A model generated the notes under the pieces. The model ran no database searches. It saw nothing but the letters and a program-made list of their open reading frames with translations, and was not told where the DNA came from. The position numbers were made by a program, and so were the translations under genes. Source: Drosophila miranda (lineage: Eukaryota > Arthropoda > Insecta > Diptera > Drosophilidae). Taken from it: DNA of 64,000 nt. Below are positions 9,640 to 22,486 of this stretch, in pieces (position 1 is the stretch's first letter; each line of letters opens with the position of its first letter). The stretch is taken from NCBI RefSeq assembly GCF_003369915.1, contig NW_022881614.1, positions 10,437,001 through 10,501,000 on the forward strand. Reading direction: 5' to 3'.

Positions 9640-12568
9640 GGCATTGTAGTTGACTGTCTTGTGGATACAGGGTCAGATGTAACCATAATCAAAGAGAGTA
9701 TGTTGAAGACCATGAAAAACGTTAAACTTTTGAAGTGCACAACTATGTTGTGCATCCAACAAAGCCTGTTGGATACTTTAATGCAGAAGTTACCGTGGAT
9801 AAGTTGCATACCACACAGAAGTTTTTAGTAGTCCCCAGTAGCCAGATTGATTTCGACGCACTTTTGCGGCATGATTTCATTAAAAAGTTCCGTTTCGTCG
9901 CTGATATGCAAGGATACACGTTTTTGAAGCATGACGCAGATCCTGTGCCAACAGATGAGCATGCTCTTATATATAATGTAACTGAAGAGTCATCCTTTGT
10001 AGCTCCGCCGCAATATCGAAAAGACGTTGAACAGATGATAAGAAACAGTTACCAAATGCCCACAGAAGTTGCAAAGCAGTCTCCAATCCAACTGAAGATA
10101 GTACCCGACGGAGTAATCAAGCCGTTTCATCACTCACCGAGTCGTTTGTCAACAGACGAAGCCAGTGCCGTAAAGAAGCAAGTCGAAGAATGGATCGAGC
10201 AAGGAATCGTGCGCAAGTCGTCTTCAAATGTAGCGAGCAGAGTTGTCGTCGTGAAGAAAAAAGATGGTACAGAAGACTACAGGAAGTTAAACAGCATGGT
10301 ATTGCTGGACTGTTTCCCAGTCCCGATCATGGAGGAAGTCTTGGAAATGCTGCAGTCGGCTAAGTGGTTTACCATAATGGACCTTGAAAACGGCTTTTTT
10401 CATGTGCCTATGGAAGAGCAAAGCAAGTCGTATACGGCCTTCGTCACAAAGGAGGGATTATTCGAGTTTAATAAAGCGCCTTTCGGATTCAAGAACTCGC
10501 CAGCTGCGTTCATTCGGTTCGTAAGCTATATTTTTCAAGAATTAATCAACTCTGACATTATGCAGCTTTATATGGACGACATAATTGTTTACGCCGCGTC
10601 GCCCGAGGAGACAGCTGCGTGGAAGAAATGTAGCTTCATGCAGCCACGCATTAGCTTTCTGGGCCATATCATTGAGGACGGGAGAATCTGGCCCGGCAAA
10701 GAGAAGACAGCAGCTGTCAGTCGGTTTGCTACGCCCAAAGACATTAAAGCAGTTCAAGCATTTCTGGGACTCACAGGCTGTTTCAGAACATTCATCCCTG
10801 GCTATGCACAAGTTGCCCGGCCGCTCACGAATCTACTCAGGAAGGAAGCAGTTTTCAACATTGGCGAAGCAGAGCAACAATCGCTACAAACCTTAAAGAA
10901 TCTGCTTGTAATCGCACCTGTATTACATTTATACTCACGAGAAGCGCCAACGGAACTCCACACGGATGCATCCAAAGAAGGTTTCGGAGCAGTTTTGTTG
11001 CAGCAGTTTGATGGCAATTTCCACCCGATTTACTATTGGAGTAAAAAGACTACACAAGCCGAGTCCAAACGTCACAGTTACTATTTGGAGGTCAAAGCTG
11101 CATACCTCGCACTCAAGAAGTTTCGTCACTATCTGTTGGGGATCAAATTTGATCTTGCCACTGACTGTGCGGCGTTTAAGCAGACAACAACGAAAGCAGA
11201 TATACCCAGAGAAGTTTCCCAGTGGATTCTGTATATGGAGGACTTTACATTCAAAGCAGTACACCGCCCAGGGGACAGAATGAGACACGTGGACTGTCTC
11301 AGTCGTTTTCCGCAGACATGCATGTTCCTGACGACGGACCTAACAGCTCGGATAAAGAAAGCACAGCAGGATGACGATTTCATCAAAGCCACAGTTGAGA
11401 TCCTGAAGCAGCACCCATATCATGGCAGTGACGTATTGGTGGTTCCAAGGCTGATGGAAAGGGAAATCATTCAAAGATCGCATGAAGTTGGTCATTTCTC
11501 CACAGCGAAGACAATGCACTCAGTTCAGCAGCATTACTGGATTCCGCACCTTGAACGGAATGTAAATAAGTTGATTACTAATTGTATCAGTTGTATAATT
11601 TTCAGCAAAAAGTTGGGCAAACAAGAAGGCTATCTTCATTGCGTTGACAAGGGTGACACACCACTATACAAGCTGCACGTTGATCATTTGGGACCAATGG
11701 ATGCGACAGCCAAGCAATACAAGTACATTTTTGCTGTGGTAGATGCATTCTCCAAGTTTGTGTGGCTGTTCAAGTCTGTTCAAGCTGTGCTAAGTCAACA
11801 GGTCACGAAGAAGTTGTGAAGAGGCTGAGAGATTGGTCATTTGTGTTTGGTTTTCCCAAGCGCATAGTCGGCGACAGAGGAGCAGCGTTTACATCCAACG
11901 CATTCAGCGAGTTTCTCAACGAGAACAAAGTCGAACATGTGTGTACAACGACAGGTGTGGCGAGAGGCAACGGTCAGATTGAGCGGGTGAACCGTTCAAT
12001 TTTGGGTATCATCGCAAAGCTCTCAGCTCAGGAGTCAACGAAGTGGTACAAGCATGTGCCACAGGTCCAGATGGCGATTAATTCGCATGTGCATTCTACG
12101 TTGAAGTCGTCGCCATTCGAGGTCATGTTTGGGACAAAGATGCACAGACAAGCTGAAAGTCGACTATTGGAGGTGCTCAACGAGGAGTTGGTTACGCAGA
12201 TTAACAACGAGCGCCAAGAACTGCGTGACCAAGCGAAACAAAACATTGAGAAGGCGCAAGAGGTGTACAAGCGCAATTATGATAAAAAACGACGACCTGA
12301 GCACGGCTACAGACTAGGAGACATGGTCGCGATCAAGAGGACGCAGTTCGTCGCAGGACGCAAGTTGGCCAGCGAGTATCTAGGCCCATATGAAGTCACC
12401 AAGGTAAAGCGGAACGGTCGCTACGACGTCAGAAAGGTTGCTCAAGTCGAGGGGCCAAATATCACAGCAACGAGCAGTGACAATATGAAGCTATGGCGTT
12501 TTGTCTCAGAGAACGATGATATATTATCATCTGGGACAGATGAAGATGAGCAGGAGGGCCGAATGTAA
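9640..12568 (+). pseudogene. pol of Gypsy element 1 (protease-RT-RNase H-integrase), frameshifted
   Basis: Domains in order: an aspartic protease with DTGSD near 9665, in a different frame from what follows; reverse transcriptase with the catalytic YMDD at about 10570; RNase H starting near 10960 (HTDAS); an HHCC zinc region near 11490-11600; and the integrase core with its first aspartate near 11680. The frame shifts near 11770-11820, and the rest of the integrase (second acidic residue in GDRG, then a glutamate) runs on to 12568. About 20 residues normally lying between YMDD and the WKKC segment are missing in frame. The stop codon overlaps the first bases of the 3' LTR. Confidence 0.88.
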
Positions 12569-12850
12569 AGGACAGTGTATCAAGCAGTTAACACTATGCC
12601 ATCTAAATTAACATTTGAACTTAAGATACCATCGATAAGACCTAACCGATATAACCAGACTTAACCGATGTTTAAAAGACCTAACCGATAAGGGGCTATC
12701 GATATGGGAGTGGGTTGTTGGAAGTAGAAGCAGAAAGTTGAACAAAAAGTCGGAAGAACAGACTCATTAATTGCACATCTTAAATCATACACTTTGTACT
12801 CTTTTTCGAATAACACTATTAATAAACGATACATTATTATTAATCTTACA
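12564..12850 (+). repeat. 3' LTR of Gypsy element 1
   Basis: Matches 8051-8337; followed by TTTA, the right target duplication. Confidence 0.92.
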
Positions 12851-14529
12851 TTTATATGCAAAACTGCCGCTGGGTCAGTGGCAGGGGCAGTGGCAAATGG
12901 CAAACAAACAAAATGTTCTGTCCAAAATGCAACAGAGAAAAGTTAAGCAAATGTGGGGCGCTCTTGAAACCAACTGGACTGGGGGAAGTTTTGAATATTT
13001 ATGAAACGCTAAGGGGGATCCACCGTCATCAGTCCCGGCGATCAGCACTATCCTGTGTCTTGTACACTCCTAGCATGTGCCGTTATGCGAGGAAGACTGA
13101 GGGTCTCTTCTGAAGCCTCGTACGAAGGCGGTCAACCTATTGGCCAGTTGGTCATTTGTACAGCCTGTTCATTAACAAAGATTGATCTACGAGACGGCCT
13201 CTTCTTCTGCCATATCTTCCGTATCTATGGTAGATGATGCTGCAAATGTTGCAGAGCAAATGACTAACTGAACCGATCTAGAATCGTTTCGGCAGAGGTT
13301 TGCTTTTGACAGACCGATCCAATCCGCTTTAGCCTAACCACAAAAAAAGGGGCAACAGACAATAAGAAAACTGGCGATTCAGCAGCAGGACGTAGGGGTG
13401 CAGCAGGAGGGGCAGGATACTTTGAATGCGAGCAAGAGAGAGATGTTCATCGGAACGCATGTTCTTTGAAAATTGCCCATAATTATGCGAACGAACTTCA
13501 AACTGATTGTTTCTACCGGCAGCAGCGCCCAGACCCAGACCCAGACTAAGACCCAAGTCCAAACCCAGTCCCAGTCACAGCCATGGACCATTGAAGAGCA
13601 GCCTCCGCTCAGTCCGAAAAACGCGCGTCTGTTGCATGCAACTTGGATGGGACCGACGACCATGGCTATGTGGAATAGCCCGTTTGGCTGCAGTGAAAGA
13701 GAAAGACTGTAATTACGCATCACTTTTTCTTAATTTTCATGCTGTGCATCTTCTTGCTCTTCCTTCTCCTCTCGACTGCTGGATGAGGATGGGAGTCGGA
13801 GACGGAATCGGAGTCGGGTTCCACCATCTTGTCGCCTGGGAAGTGAAGTTGTGAACGATTTGAACACTGAACTTGACCCACAAGACGAGTTTGCGGCTTT
13901 TTGTGGGGCCGAGTTTTAGAAAATTGCCCGTTGCGTGCATGTTTCCCAAAATGCGACCGGCTCGAAAACATTTTGCGTGTTTTCTGCTGTCTGCTATCTG
14001 TTTTCTGTTGTGTGTCTGCTGATTCCCGCAATGAGAAATCTAATTTAAAAGATACCAAATTTTAAATTATTTGGTTTTCTTGACTGCCAAAAATGTTTTC
14101 GTTGTTTTCTCCCCTCCACACATATGATGATGGCTTCTACGTGCGGGAAAGACTCCGAGGCACTAGCGACGGGGGTGCCATGCAGCAGCGTCCGATACGC
14201 AATTTTGTGGCGGAAATACTGAATGTCAAAAGCTGTTGGGATAGAGAGACGTTACACAACACGCAATTCTGGGGTCCAAAACTTCGGCTAAGATCGGAGA
14301 CCGATTTCGGATAATTCTCAATTTATTTTCTGAGCCGAGATCGAAACTTAAACGTGAAGCCTTGGTGGGCAAATTCAGATGATACTCCCGTAGCAGGCAC
14401 ACGATGTTTCTTTGAATATTTGTTCGCTCAAAAACTCGCACAGAGATATCTTAAATATTCAGATTTGGCTCCCAGTTTCATAGTAGCCAGCCTTTAACAG
14501 ACACACACTTTGGATTTTAAATGCTTTAA
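12851..14529. other. Non-coding stretch, no gene recognised
   Basis: Contains a low-complexity CCCAGACCCAGACC / CCAGTCCCAG tract around 13525-13580 and a pyrimidine-rich segment around 13735-13800. Short open frames occur but show no domain, no splice structure and no similarity I recognise. Likely host intergenic DNA or old repeat. Confidence 0.5.
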
Positions 14530-14530
14530 C

Positions 14531-15068
14531 TATCGATACTTCTATCGAAGAAGTGCCATCACATCCTATTTGTTTGACCTTTTTCGCTAAAACCTCTTTT
14601 TACGCAAAATCCACTTAAAATAAGTAATTAAAAAACGCCAGTCAAGTAGAAAATTGTTTCATTCAACGGATTAAATTATGTGGGCATGGCTAAATGTTTT
14701 CTATAACTGGTAATATTCGACGGAAGATCAAAAACGAGGAATATTTCGTGTAATTTTTTTTTTTTTTGTTTTTTTTTTTTTTTTTTGGTATATTTTAAAT
14801 TAATCAATAACAGCATCGATATCAAATTTATAATTAATAACAGCATCGATTTCAATTTTATAATCAATAGCAGCATCGATATCAATTTTATAATCGATAA
14901 CCACCACTAGCGATCAGCTTTGGCGATATATCGAAGCACTGCCATCTCAATTGGATTTGTGGGGCAGATTTTCAAACATATTCATAAGTGTAAATGGCCT
15001 AAAAGATTCTTCCATTGTAAATCTAATGATATCTAAAAACATCGATGTTTGAGAAAATACATCGATGA
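14531..15068. promoter_or_regulatory. Cluster of CGATA / ATCGAT motifs with a short tandem repeat
   Basis: Contains TATCGATA (14531-14538), CTATCGAAG, three roughly 30-35-bp tandem units each with CATCGAT and AATTTATAAT (about 14805-14900), ATCGATAACC, GATATATCGAAG (about 14925) and two CATCGATG words (about 15042 and 15061). TATCGATA is the DREF site, and clustered CGATA is bound by BEAF-32 in flies. Boundary or promoter function is inferred. Confidence 0.45.
14555..14735 (+). repeat. Repeat A, copy
   Basis: One unit with GTCAAGTAGAAAATTG...AAATTATGTGGGC, ending GGAAGATCAAAAACGAGG, the same order of words that precedes the promoter blocks at 1213 and 24134. Here the promoter block is replaced by a poly-T tract and a lone GGTATATTT. 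Confidence 0.6.
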
Positions 15069-15727
15069 TTCACATTCGAACAATTTCTATTTGGCGCTCA
15101 AGTTTGGTGGGACTTTTTTGGGATTTTCTCTGGGATTTTTCCTCGCCACAATGTCCTTTTTCCCCTCAACAATGTCCCTTACGGCGCATTCCATACTCAC
15201 TTACTTTTTATGTTGCTGGCAACATTTAATTTGTATGGGCCAGACTCATATGCCGTGAAATCGAGCAGCATTGTTCCACAACATTGCGCGGAATGAGCAA
15301 CATTTTGCATACCCTGGGAAATGGATGTTATAGAACTGAGAAAATGTTTGTCATCTAATGCACAAATAAAGGCCAAAACTAGTCAGTTTCTGTTTTAAAG
15401 GTATTTCAACGATATTTTAAAGGTTTTGGTCTTCTTACAGAAACCAAGAATGGGTATCGGGATCGAGATATATTTACAAGACCCTAATCATATGCATTAA
15501 TATGTCCAAAACATAACAATCTGAGATCATTTCTATTTTAATTACGTTTTAAATCAGCTCGGAAAAACAGTTTCTTCATATATATCAACGAAATAGGGTA
15601 TACCTGTGCCCAAACTCCGGTTGACGTGACATTTCATACTCACTTACGTTGCCACTGTTTTTTTGTTGACCTTTTTTGCTTAAACCTTGCTTTCTACACT
15701 ATACAATAAAAGAGAGTACTTAAAAGT
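15069..15727. other. Non-coding stretch; its right end is repeat A interrupted by element 2
   Basis: No gene recognised. The last 60-70 bp (CAATAAAAGAGAGTACTTAAAAGT) belong to repeat A, which resumes after the transposon at 23794. AAGT just before 15728 is the left target duplication. Confidence 0.55.
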
Positions 15728-16156
15728 TGTTATGGGCGGTTTTGGAGAGAGCCGATAGGTATCAGGGCTGGAGAAGAAAGAGACAGCGGCATCTACAGTG
15801 GATCCTGGGAAGCAGTGGCAGAGTTGCGTGGGAGAAAAGGAAACGGGGCGAGAAAGAAAAAAGAGAGAGTTTCCGGTGGAGAATAGTGGAGGCCGCACGT
15901 GCCCTAAAAGAAAATAAGGAAACAAAATTGGTGATCGTGGAGACGACGATCCCACCAAGACATCAGCGGCAGGCATCAACATCAGCAGAAGCGGCGGACA
16001 TCGGCAGCAGCATCCCGGTACTGGCCAGGCCGGAAAACTGATGCGAGAACCGTCAGCGGAGCACCGGCACCAAGGGACCGTCAGCGGAGCACCGACTGGA
16101 GACACGTTTCTGTCCGGGAACGATAGGCCAGGGTGGCAAAGAGGCGGATCATAACA
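15728..16156 (+). repeat. 5' LTR of Gypsy element 2
   Basis: Direct repeat of the 3' LTR pieces 22104-22486 and about 23753-23793. Differences are few (for example AAAATAAGG against AAAAAAAGG). Confidence 0.92.
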
Positions 16157-17226
16157 AATGGCGCCCAATGGTAATAGAAGGGATCGATTTTAAGCGCGAG
16201 TCTTAAAGACCCGGTGTAAAATGTAACCCTGGTAGAACGAAACTCAGCCGGTCCGCGAGCCGGGAATAAATCCTAGCCGTCGTAGCCGCTGAGAGGAGTA
16301 GAAGAGAGGAAAAGGGACATGGTAGTTATGTATCGGAGGTAGAAGGGAAAGAAGTGTGTGTCTCGAGTTGTGGTCCAGGTATTACCAGGTGGTAGTAGCC
16401 TCGTTGTCCGACTCGTGGAGCTCGCTGTCTGGATCTGAAAAGAGGAAGAGGTGCCGGAGGATCTGTCGAGTCGTGGTCCGGGTTATGTCCAGAGGCAATA
16501 ACGTCGTTGTCCGATTCTGGGGGATCCACGGTGATCTGAGGGAGGAAACAGCAAAGGGAGTTGGCACTCAGAAAAAGTAAGCGAAGGCAAATAGCAAGGG
16601 GAAAAGAAGGGGGTCCGCTCACCTGCAAAACAATTAATGCAGTTGTCTCTCGTCCCACCAAACAAATTAAAGGTGAATTTTTGTCTGAAGCAGTTTGGGA
16701 ATTATATGTTTTTTTGTTAGTGATTTACTATTGGAAAGCCGAAGCAAGAAAACCCAAAGGGAAATCATTTTTTTTTTTGAGGACTGACGATCCTCGCTAG
16801 CATTGTTTGGAAGCAATTTTAGAAGTAGGCATTAGGCAAGTCATCGGAAAAAGAGTTTTTGTTTGGGAGAGGAAGTATTTAGTTATTTAGTGTGGCATTT
16901 AATTAGGCGATTAATTGTAGATGTAGGTGTTTATTTATTTGATTGAATCAGTTTGGATATTTAGATTTATCAATTTATTGATTTAAATTAACCGATGTAT
17001 GTATTTAGATTTATTTATTTGGTTATCTAAACATGGAATTAATTATTCGCTTATTTATTTATTGCACTATTTATTTATTTGTTTTCTCGTTTCGATTGAA
17101 GGTATTGAGGATTAATTAGCCAGGAACTAGGTGTTTAGTGGAGTAGGGTAGTCAGATAATAAACAATCCAATTTATTTATCATAGGGAATAGACGAAGGA
17201 AAGGAGTACGTTAGGAAAATTGGTTG

Positions 17227-18729
17227 ATGAGTGACCCGGAGATTTTTAAAGGGTCGGGAAAGACAAGGCGTAGCCCAGAGGCACAGCGCAGGTACCAGCC
17301 GTACAACATGCCGACGACTCGGTCCCAGGACGGTAAAGCCGGCAGTAGGCCGGAAGAGCCGTCGCAAGTGGCGGAAAACGTACATGCGGGGTTGTACCAG
17401 GAGGACCCAGAGGCCGGAGCGGTAGGAGGTCAACAGCGAACCCGTAAGGACCTGGTGTTACCGTCCGAGTTAAGCTCAGCCGTGAACGCAGCCTTAGCCC
17501 AAGCACAGGAGACCTACCGAGCGTCGCTCGGGCAGCAAATGGAAGCGCTGAGATCGTCAATTCAAGCAGACATGCTAGAATTCATGCGAGAGATCAACGC
17601 TGTGGTGGGTTCGTTAAAAGCGGAGCGAACGGCGAGTGATGCGAATGGAAGGAATCGGGGACCAAATGCAACCAGTCTGGGAGGAGGTCAACAGGAAGCA
17701 CCCGCGAACCAGCAAGCACATCCAACGCACTTGTTCGTGGACAACCGAACATTGGAGGCCGATCAGAGGACCCAAGCCGATCAGAGACCCGTGGAGGAGT
17801 GGCTGTTCAACGGGATGGGCGCAGGAGCAAACCCTAACAGGAATCGACCGAGTTTCGGAGAGGCTAGGCAGGAGCAAGTGCAGATACGAAGATGGGGACT
17901 TAGCTTCGACGGCGATCCAAAGGGGATGCCCGTGGCGGAATTCATATTCCGGGTGGAGCATCTACAGGCGTCGTATCAGGTACCGTGGGCGGAGGTGTTG
18001 AAAGGCTTTCACACATTGGTCAGTGGCCACGCAAGGGATTGGTACTGGATGCATGTGCGGACGGTAGGAATGCCGGACTGGCCGAATCTGAGATATGGTC
18101 TCCAGCAGCAGTTTCAAGTTCGTCGGACAGAGTTCGAGCGAGAGCAAGAGCTCAGGGAACGCCGACAACGCCACGGGGAGTCGGCGGATCAGTACATCCA
18201 GGAGATGTTGGTGTTGAGGTCGAGATCGCTGAATCCGTTCTCGGATTATGATCTAATAAAGATCATAAAGATCAATATTAGGGATGCAATTTCGAGGGTG
18301 ATTTATCCAATGCAGATACCAAATCTCCAGAAGCTGCGAGAAGAGTGTGCGGACGCCGAGAAACTGCTGGCGACGCGGTGGACAAGGAGCGGTCCAGACC
18401 ATGGGGGTAGTAGGCGCAGGGAAGATCACAAAGTACATGAATTGGATGCGAACACTCACGACCCGGAGGAACAGACCGAGGCATTGGATGCTGTCCATAG
18501 GACGAGGGAATCCGGAGGCGACCGCACCCAGCTGAAGTGCTGGAATTGCGCTCAGCCGGGTCACACCTATTTTGAGTGTGAGTCGGCCGTACGTAACCTG
18601 TTCTGCTACAAGTGCGGGCTGGCCGGGGTCATCCACCCTAAATGTCCTAAATGTCGACCGGGAAACGCGAAAAGGAGCACGACGCAATTGGAGGAGTCGA
18701 GTTCCACGTCGCCGCGAAGCAGCCAATAG
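17227..18729 (+). CDS. gag of Gypsy element 2
   Basis: An open frame of about 500 residues. An in-frame ATG at 17227 (MSDPEIF) is the likely start; a second methionine at MPTTRSQ is possible. A capsid-like helical region lies around residues 220-400, including a WYWMHV segment typical of this Gypsy group. Near the C-terminus there is one clear zinc knuckle (CWNCAQPGHTYFEC) and a cysteine-rich relative (CYKCGLAGVIHPKC). The 3' end overlaps pol by about 80 nt in the -1 frame, so a gag-pol fusion by -1 ribosomal frameshifting is likely. No internal stop. Confidence 0.88.
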   Translation: MSDPEIFKGSGKTRRSPEAQRRYQPYNMPTTRSQDGKAGSRPEEPSQVAENVHAGLYQEDPEAGAVGGQQRTRKDLVLPSELSSAVNAALAQAQETYRASLGQQMEALRSSIQADMLEFMREINAVVGSLKAERTASDANGRNRGPNATSLGGGQQEAPANQQAHPTHLFVDNRTLEADQRTQADQRPVEEWLFNGMGAGANPNRNRPSFGEARQEQVQIRRWGLSFDGDPKGMPVAEFIFRVEHLQASYQVPWAEVLKGFHTLVSGHARDWYWMHVRTVGMPDWPNLRYGLQQQFQVRRTEFEREQELRERRQRHGESADQYIQEMLVLRSRSLNPFSDYDLIKIIKINIRDAISRVIYPMQIPNLQKLREECADAEKLLATRWTRSGPDHGGSRRREDHKVHELDANTHDPEEQTEALDAVHRTRESGGDRTQLKCWNCAQPGHTYFECESAVRNLFCYKCGLAGVIHPKCPKCRPGNAKRSTTQLEESSSTSPRSSQ

Positions 18730-21700
18730 ATAGGCCCTCCAACGTTAAATTAGATACCCCTAAGGAAAGAAGTAGCAATAAGAATATTTACACTACCATA
18801 TATAAGGTTAACCAAGCGGTATTACCCGAAGCTAGATGGTCCGAGCGCAAGCCGATAAAGGAAAGACAGCGGCAGTACGAACAGGCCAGGAATCGGATAA
18901 TGGGGGACGAACTCGATGAGAGTATCCGAACGGGAGCAGTCAGAGCACAGCGGGCTCGGGACAGGTTTCAGGGGCGAAAGAGAAGGCGGCTCCAGGTGTG
19001 TGCTGCAGACCACTCGGCAATTCGTCAGGATGACAGGCCATTCGCACGAGTGAAGTTGGGCCCGAGGACGCTGATGGGACTACTGGATACAGGGGCATCG
19101 GTGAGCCTTCTGGGGAAAGGTGGCCTGGAACTGATAGGAGAATTGGAGCTGAAACTTCAAGACATAAAGAAATTCTCTCCCTCGCTGAAACAACCGCTGT
19201 ACCTAGGGGTCGATTTCTGGCGGAAGTTTGGTCTGGCTCCGCATATAGTAGGCCTAGAACGACACAAGGAATTAGCCGAAATTGATGCTGAGGTGCTGAC
19301 TAGGAGTAGACCAACGGAACCGCACGAATTGACGCACACGCAGCAGACACGTCTGGACCAGGTGAAGAAAAACTTCAGGGCATTCGACACACATGGTTTG
19401 GGAAGAACGACGCTCGAAAGGCACGAAATTCAATTAATCGAGGGAGCCGTACCCGTAAAGGAGCGATTCTACCCGGTGTCTCCCGCGGTGCAAGAGCTGT
19501 TGTTTGCCGAGGTGGACGAAATGTTGCGCCTCGGAGTCATCGAAACCAGCGAGAGCCCGTGGAGCAACCGCGTGACGCTGGTACGTAAGCCGGGAAAAAA
19601 CCGATTGTGTCTGGATGCGCGGAAACTAAACAAATTAACCGTGAAGGATGCTTACCCGCTGCAGAGCATCGAGTCAATTCTGAGCCGCGTAGAGGATACG
19701 GTGTACATCAGCAGCATCGATTTAAAGCACGCATTTTGGCAGATAGAGCTGGAGCCTGAAAGTCGGACGTACACAGCATTCACAGTGCCGGGCAGACCAC
19801 TCTATCAATTTAAATCGATGCCCTTCGGGTTGTGCAATGCAGCCCAACGGCTGTGTCGGTTGATGGATCGAGTAATTCCACAACGACTCCGAAGCCATGT
19901 CTTTGTATACTTAGACGATCTACTAGTTATTTCCCGGACGTTTGAGGAGCATATACACCTGTTAGAGGAAGTGGCCAAGTGTCTCAAGGAGGCAAACCTG
20001 ACAATTGGAAGAAAAAAATCGAAATTCGGCTATAAATATTTAAAGTATTTAGGGTACATCGTAGGCGACGGCGCACTTAGGACAGATCCGGAGAAAGTAC
20101 AGGCGATCACCCAAATACCAATGCCAAGGAACGTGAGACAAATCCGGAGATTTTTGGGGACAGCTGGCTGGTATCGGCGGTTTATCCGAAATTTCTCGGC
20201 ACTCTCGGCTCCTCTGACAGACTGTCTGAAAGGAAAAGGGCAATTTAAGCTGACGGAGGAGGCAGGAAAATCGTTCGAGGAGCTCAAAAAAGCACTTACC
20301 AGTGCCCCCGTGCTACATCACCCAGACTTTAAGAAGCACTTCTTCATCCAGTGTGATGCGAGCCACGTGGGGATTGGAGCGGTTCTCTTCCAGAGGGATG
20401 ATGAAGGAGCAGAGCACCCGATCGCATTCTTTTCGGCGAAGCTAAGAGGGGCACAGCTCAACTATAGCGTGCCAGAGAAGGAGTGTCTGGCGGCGGTAAG
20501 AGCCATAGAGAAGTTCCGTGCATACGTAGAACTGATGCCATTCACGGTGATAACAGATCACGCGAGTTTGCAGTGGCTCATGCGATTCAAAGCACTGGAT
20601 GGGAGGCTAGCCAGGTGGTCGTTGGCTCTCCAGGCTTATGACTTCGAAATCGAGCACCGCAAAGGAAAGGAAAATATCGTCGCCGATATGCTGTCACGTC
20701 CCTTTGACGTGGACGCTATCGACTTCCTGGAGTTCGACACCACAGCCTTCGAGGATGAAGAATACCGAAGAAAAATTGAGTCGGTCCAGAGCGATGAGGA
20801 TGAATTCCCAGACCTGAAGGTGGAGGAAGGACTGCTGTTTAAGCGCACACAATTTGGCCGGCCGGAATTAGAGGAGTTTTCGTGGAAGCTATGGATCCCG
20901 GAAGCCCTGACGAGCACACTGATCCAACAGGCTCACGACAGCGATGTGGCAATGCATGGAGGAATCGCGAGGACACTGGGACGGCTGCGACAGTTATATT
21001 ATTGGCCCCGGATGACCGTGCAGGTGAAGGCATATGTGGCTGATTGTAACACCTGCAAAGAAACAAAACATTCAACACAGGTTCACCGTCCACTCATGGG
21101 GCCGAAACCAGAACCGAGAGGCCGATTCAAAAACTGTACCTGGATTTCCTGGGTCCATATCCGAGGACTCGAAGTGGCAATGTGGTCATACTAATAGTCC
21201 TCGATCACATGTCCCGATATGTCTGGTTGAAGACTTTGCCTAAGGCGACGTCTTCGGCCGTGATCCGATTCTTGCACGCCGAGGTCTTCGCGCAGTTTGG
21301 CGTGCCTGAAATAGTGCATACCGATAATGGAAAGCAATTTGTGTCAGCTGAATTCTCTCAATTCCTGGATAGGAGAAGCATAACGCACCTGAAGTCGGGG
21401 AACTATGCACCGCAGGCGAACGCGGCCGAACGAGTGAACCAGACTGTACTGGCAGCAATAAGGACATACGCTAGTGAGGATCACACGCGCTGGGACGAGA
21501 AGCTGACGGAGATCCAGTGTGTGGCTAGGAGCGCTATACACACGGGTATCGGGACGACGCCATACTTTGTGTTGTTTGGGCAGCACATGTTTACTAGCGG
21601 CCGAGATTATAAATTGGCACGCAGACTGGGCGCCCTAAATGATGCACAAATTTCACCCTTGGCGAGGAGTGACAAGATGGAGATAGTCCGAGATGAGGTC

Positions 21701-21961
21701 CGAGGAAACTCTCATGAAGCCTACAACAGAGCGAAGAACAGGTATAATCGAAAAGCTCGAGAAATTAGGGACTCACCGGGTCAGGAGATATATAAGCGGA
21801 ATTTCGTGTTGAGCAAATTTAAAAACAACATCAACGCGAAGTTCAGCCCAAAATACGTCAAGTGCCGAGTGATCCGGAGTATGGGCAACAGTCTGTACGA
21901 GCTGGAGACGTTGCAAGGCTCACGTATTGGGGTGTTTCACGCAAAGGATCTGAAGCAGTAG
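18651..21961 (+). pseudogene. pol of Gypsy element 2, one frameshift in integrase
   Basis: Order: retropepsin-like protease (LLDTGAS near 19080), reverse transcriptase with VYLDD near 19905, RNase H (QCDAS near 20350, later a TDHASLQW segment), then the HHCC region with HGG near 20960 and CNTC near 21050. The frame breaks near 21120, just before the first integrase aspartate. The core then continues in another frame to 21961 with HTDNGKQF and a glutamate in AAERVNQ. A single-base indel explains it. Apart from that break the frames are clean, as expected for a recent insertion. Confidence 0.9.
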
Positions 21962-22486
21962 CCCAGGTATCTCAGTCGATGGAGCCAGAGACTCTCAATC
22001 TCAGGGTGTGGGCGATGGCCTACGTTTGGGGCCCCTTACTTGAAAAAGCCCGCCAGCTTGGCACTCCCGTTTCGGCGGTGTAATCCTGGAAACGGTAGTG
22101 TGGTGTTATGGGCGGTTTTGGAGAGAGCCGATAGGTATCAGGGCTGGAGAAGAAAGAGACAGCGGCATCTACAGTGGATCCTGGGAAGCAGTGGCAGAGT
22201 TGCGTGGGAGAAAAGGAAACGGGGCGAGAAAGAAAAAAGAGAGAGTTTCCGGTGGAGAATAGTGGAGGCCGCACGTGCCCTAAAAGAAAAAAAGGAAACA
22301 AAATTGGTGATCGTGGAGACGACGATCCCACCAAGACATCAGCGGCAGGCATCAACATCAGCAGAAGCGGCGGACATCGGCAGCAGCATCCCGGTACTGG
22401 CCAGGCCGGGAAACTGATGCGAGAACCGTCAGCGGAGCACCGGCACCAAGGGACCGTCAGCGGAGCACCGACTGGAGACAGAATTC

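Larger units (their letters stand above)
8051..12850 (+). mobile_element. Ty3/Gypsy LTR retrotransposon 1 (complete, defective)
   Basis: Two 287-bp LTRs (8051-8337, 12564-12850) begin TGTAAAGG and end TTACA, with TTTA duplicated on both sides. They differ by only about three substitutions, so insertion is young. Just inside the 5' LTR is TGGGGGCTCGTCCG, a primer site matching the 3' end of tRNA-Pro. Gag and pol follow in the usual order, both frameshifted. No env frame is seen. Confidence 0.93.

Noticed and set aside
13473..13712. Gln/Thr-rich frame around 13500-13600
   Set aside because: Produced by a short CCCAGA/CCAAGT repeat; no start context, splice sites or similarity.
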